Source: an uncultured Bifidobacterium sp.
GTDB lineage: Bacteria > Actinomycetota > Actinomycetes > Actinomycetales > Bifidobacteriaceae
Direction of reading: 5' to 3'
Length of the DNA stretch: 7,095 nt
Assembly: GCA_937876495.1 (NCBI GenBank)
Contig: CALEGL010000342.1
Span: forward strand, 1-7,095
Program-made: the position numbers and the translations under genes
Part shown: positions 5,736 to 7,095 of the stretch, in pieces
How positions within the stretch are numbered: position 1 is the first letter of the stretch
How the letters are laid out: each line of letters begins with the position of its first letter
Notes under the pieces: generated by a model
Database searches by the model: none
Told to the model about the DNA's origin: nothing
Seen by the model: the letters and a program-made list of their open reading frames with translations, nothing else

Positions 5736-7095
5736 GCACCATCATGCCCTCGTCATTGTCCAATGGACGCTACCAGCTTGGTCAGCTCATCGGAAGAGGT
5801 GGCATGGCGGAGGTCCGGCAGGCCACCGATACCCGCCTTGGACGCACCGTGGCGGTGAAAATCATGCGCTCCGACCTTGCCAACGACGAGATTTTCCTGT
5901 CACGGTTCCGTCGCGAGGCACATTCGGTCGCGCAGATGAACAACCCCAACATCGTCAACATCTACGACTCCGGCGAGGAGAACGTGGTCGACGAGAACGG
6001 TCACACCGAGCGCCTTCCTTATCTGGTGATGGAGTACGTGAAAGGCCAGACCCTGCGCGACATCATCCACGCGAACGGGGCCCTGAGCCAGCGGGACGCA
6101 GCCCAGGTGATGATCGGCGTGCTCAACGCTCTCGAATACTCGCATCGCATGGGAATCATCCACCGGGACATCAAACCGGGCAACATCATGATCTCCGACC
6201 AGGGCATCGTCAAGGTCATGGACTTCGGCATCGCCAGGGCTCTGGATGACTCCGCCGCGACGATGACGCAATCGCAGGGCGTCGTCGGGACCGCACAATA
6301 CCTGTCACCCGAGCAGGCGCGAGGCGAGACCGTCGACATGCGATCGGACCTGTATTCCGCCGGCTGCGTGCTGTACGAGATGCTCACCGGCAGGCCTCCC
6401 TTCACGGGCGATTCGGCTGTCGCCATCGCCTACCAGCACGTCTCCGAGGTCGCCACGCCGCCGAGCTCCATCGTGCCGGGGCTTCCCCGCATGTGGGACC
6501 AGATCTGCGCCAAGGCCATGGCCAAGGACCGGCAGAACCGCTACGCCACCGCCACGGAGTTCCGCAACGACATCTACACCTTCATGAACGGCGGCGTACC
6601 CACGGCGGCCGCCTTCAATCCCCTGACGGATCTCGCCTCACTCAAGGAGCGTCGCGAGGCGGAGCAGACGACGGCGGCCACCGAGGCCATGACGGGCGCA
6701 GAAACGACCGCGACGCAGGCGTTCAGCCCCTTCAGCGAGGAATTCGCCTCCGTGGCGACTCCGGAATCGGACGAGGAGCACGCGAAGGTCGGCGCGCGGG
6801 AGCAGGCTTCGAGAACCAAACGGCGGAAGCATGTCATCATCGCCTCGGTCATTGCGGCGGTTCTCATCATTGCGGCGGTCCTCATCGCGCTCGTCGCCTC
6901 CGGTGTCATCGGCACGAAAAGCGGGACCGTGACGGTCCCCACGTTCTCGACCGCGACCACCGAAGACGCTGCCAAGGACAAGCTCAAGGCGCTCGGCCTT
7001 ACCGCGAAGGTGGAGATGGAATCCAGCACCACAGAAGCCAAGGGCTCCTTCCTGAGGCAGAATCCCAAAGGCGGAACGGTAGTGAAGAAGGGGTC
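5732..7095 (+). CDS. pknB: PknB-type PASTA Ser/Thr receptor kinase, 3' end cut by window edge
   Basis: Transmembrane kinase that senses wall fragments with extracellular PASTA repeats and phosphorylates wall and division proteins. 454 codons are visible with no stop. The kinase domain (about 12-285) has GRGGMAEV (21-28), Lys43 in VAVK, Glu62, HRDIKPGN (144-151, Asp146), DFG (164-166), a Thr/Ser-rich activation loop (Thr177, Thr179, Ser181) and SPEQ (193-196). A juxtamembrane linker of about 80 residues, acidic and Thr/Ala-rich, ends in a basic patch (RTKRRK, 361-366). One membrane helix follows (about 367-391), then the first PASTA repeat from about residue 399 (VTVP, then DAAKDKLKALGL and QNPKGGTVVKKG). 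Mycobacterial PknB has 626 aa and four PASTA repeats, so roughly a quarter or more is probably missing. The start ATG 5732 has AAGGA at 5721-5725, 6 bases upstream, and overlaps the pknA stop by ATGA. ATG at codon 5 is a weaker alternative. Confidence 0.96.
   Translation, partial: MSTIMPSSLSNGRYQLGQLIGRGGMAEVRQATDTRLGRTVAVKIMRSDLANDEIFLSRFRREAHSVAQMNNPNIVNIYDSGEENVVDENGHTERLPYLVMEYVKGQTLRDIIHANGALSQRDAAQVMIGVLNALEYSHRMGIIHRDIKPGNIMISDQGIVKVMDFGIARALDDSAATMTQSQGVVGTAQYLSPEQARGETVDMRSDLYSAGCVLYEMLTGRPPFTGDSAVAIAYQHVSEVATPPSSIVPGLPRMWDQICAKAMAKDRQNRYATATEFRNDIYTFMNGGVPTAAAFNPLTDLASLKERREAEQTTAATEAMTGAETTATQAFSPFSEEFASVATPESDEEHAKVGAREQASRTKRRKHVIIASVIAAVLIIAAVLIALVASGVIGTKSGTVTVPTFSTATTEDAAKDKLKALGLTAKVEMESSTTEAKGSFLRQNPKGGTVVKKG
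6923..6939. other. 7-bp inverted repeat at the PknB membrane/PASTA boundary
   Basis: GGGACCG (6923-6929) and CGGTCCC (6933-6939) pair around TGA. It encodes the first residues after the membrane segment, just before the first PASTA repeat. The stem is short, and such structures are common in GC-rich coding DNA, so biological meaning is doubtful. Confidence 0.3.

Noticed and set aside
1..7095. Search for mobile elements, CRISPR arrays, tRNA/rRNA genes, attachment sites or a new defence system
   Set aside because: The window is filled end to end by co-directional, overlapping core genes of one known operon. I saw no spacer-type repeats, transposase motifs, tRNA-like structures or compositional break.

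Overview
The window is a gap-free run of plus-strand genes from a high-GC Gram-positive bacterium (Actinomycetota). By eye the base composition is in the low 60s % GC. The gene order is the classic actinobacterial growth and division signalling cluster: fhaB (3' end only), pstP, rodA, pbpA, pknA, pknB (5' part only). A bifidobacterial or related host fits the moderate GC, the short PknA and the protein sequences, but genus is an inference.

Layout: 1-210 is the tail of an FHA-domain protein. 216-1805 is a membrane-anchored PP2C Ser/Thr phosphatase with a serine-rich extracellular tail. 1802-3226 is a RodA/FtsW-type SEDS glycosyltransferase. 3223-4689 is its partner class B penicillin-binding transpeptidase. 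4686-5735 is a PknA-type Ser/Thr kinase with no visible membrane anchor. 5732-7095 is a PknB-type receptor kinase: kinase domain, juxtamembrane linker, membrane helix and the first extracellular PASTA repeat, cut by the window edge. Four of the five junctions are exact 4-base ATGA start/stop overlaps, and the fifth (fhaB/pstP) is either a GTGA overlap or a 5-base gap. There is no intergenic space, no visible internal promoter and no terminator, so this reads as the interior of one translationally coupled operon.

How the genes work together: PknB senses wall fragments through PASTA repeats, and PknA and PknB phosphorylate division and wall-synthesis proteins. PstP reverses this. FhaB binds phosphothreonine on targets. 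RodA and PbpA form the polymerase/transpeptidase pair that makes peptidoglycan. This model is known from mycobacteria and corynebacteria and is transferred here by homology.

I found no previously undescribed system. The points worth a second look are the anchorless PknA, the repeat-encoded Ser-rich tail and long linker of PstP, the Asp in the PknA activation loop, and two long perfect inverted repeats inside coding sequence (in pbpA and pknA).
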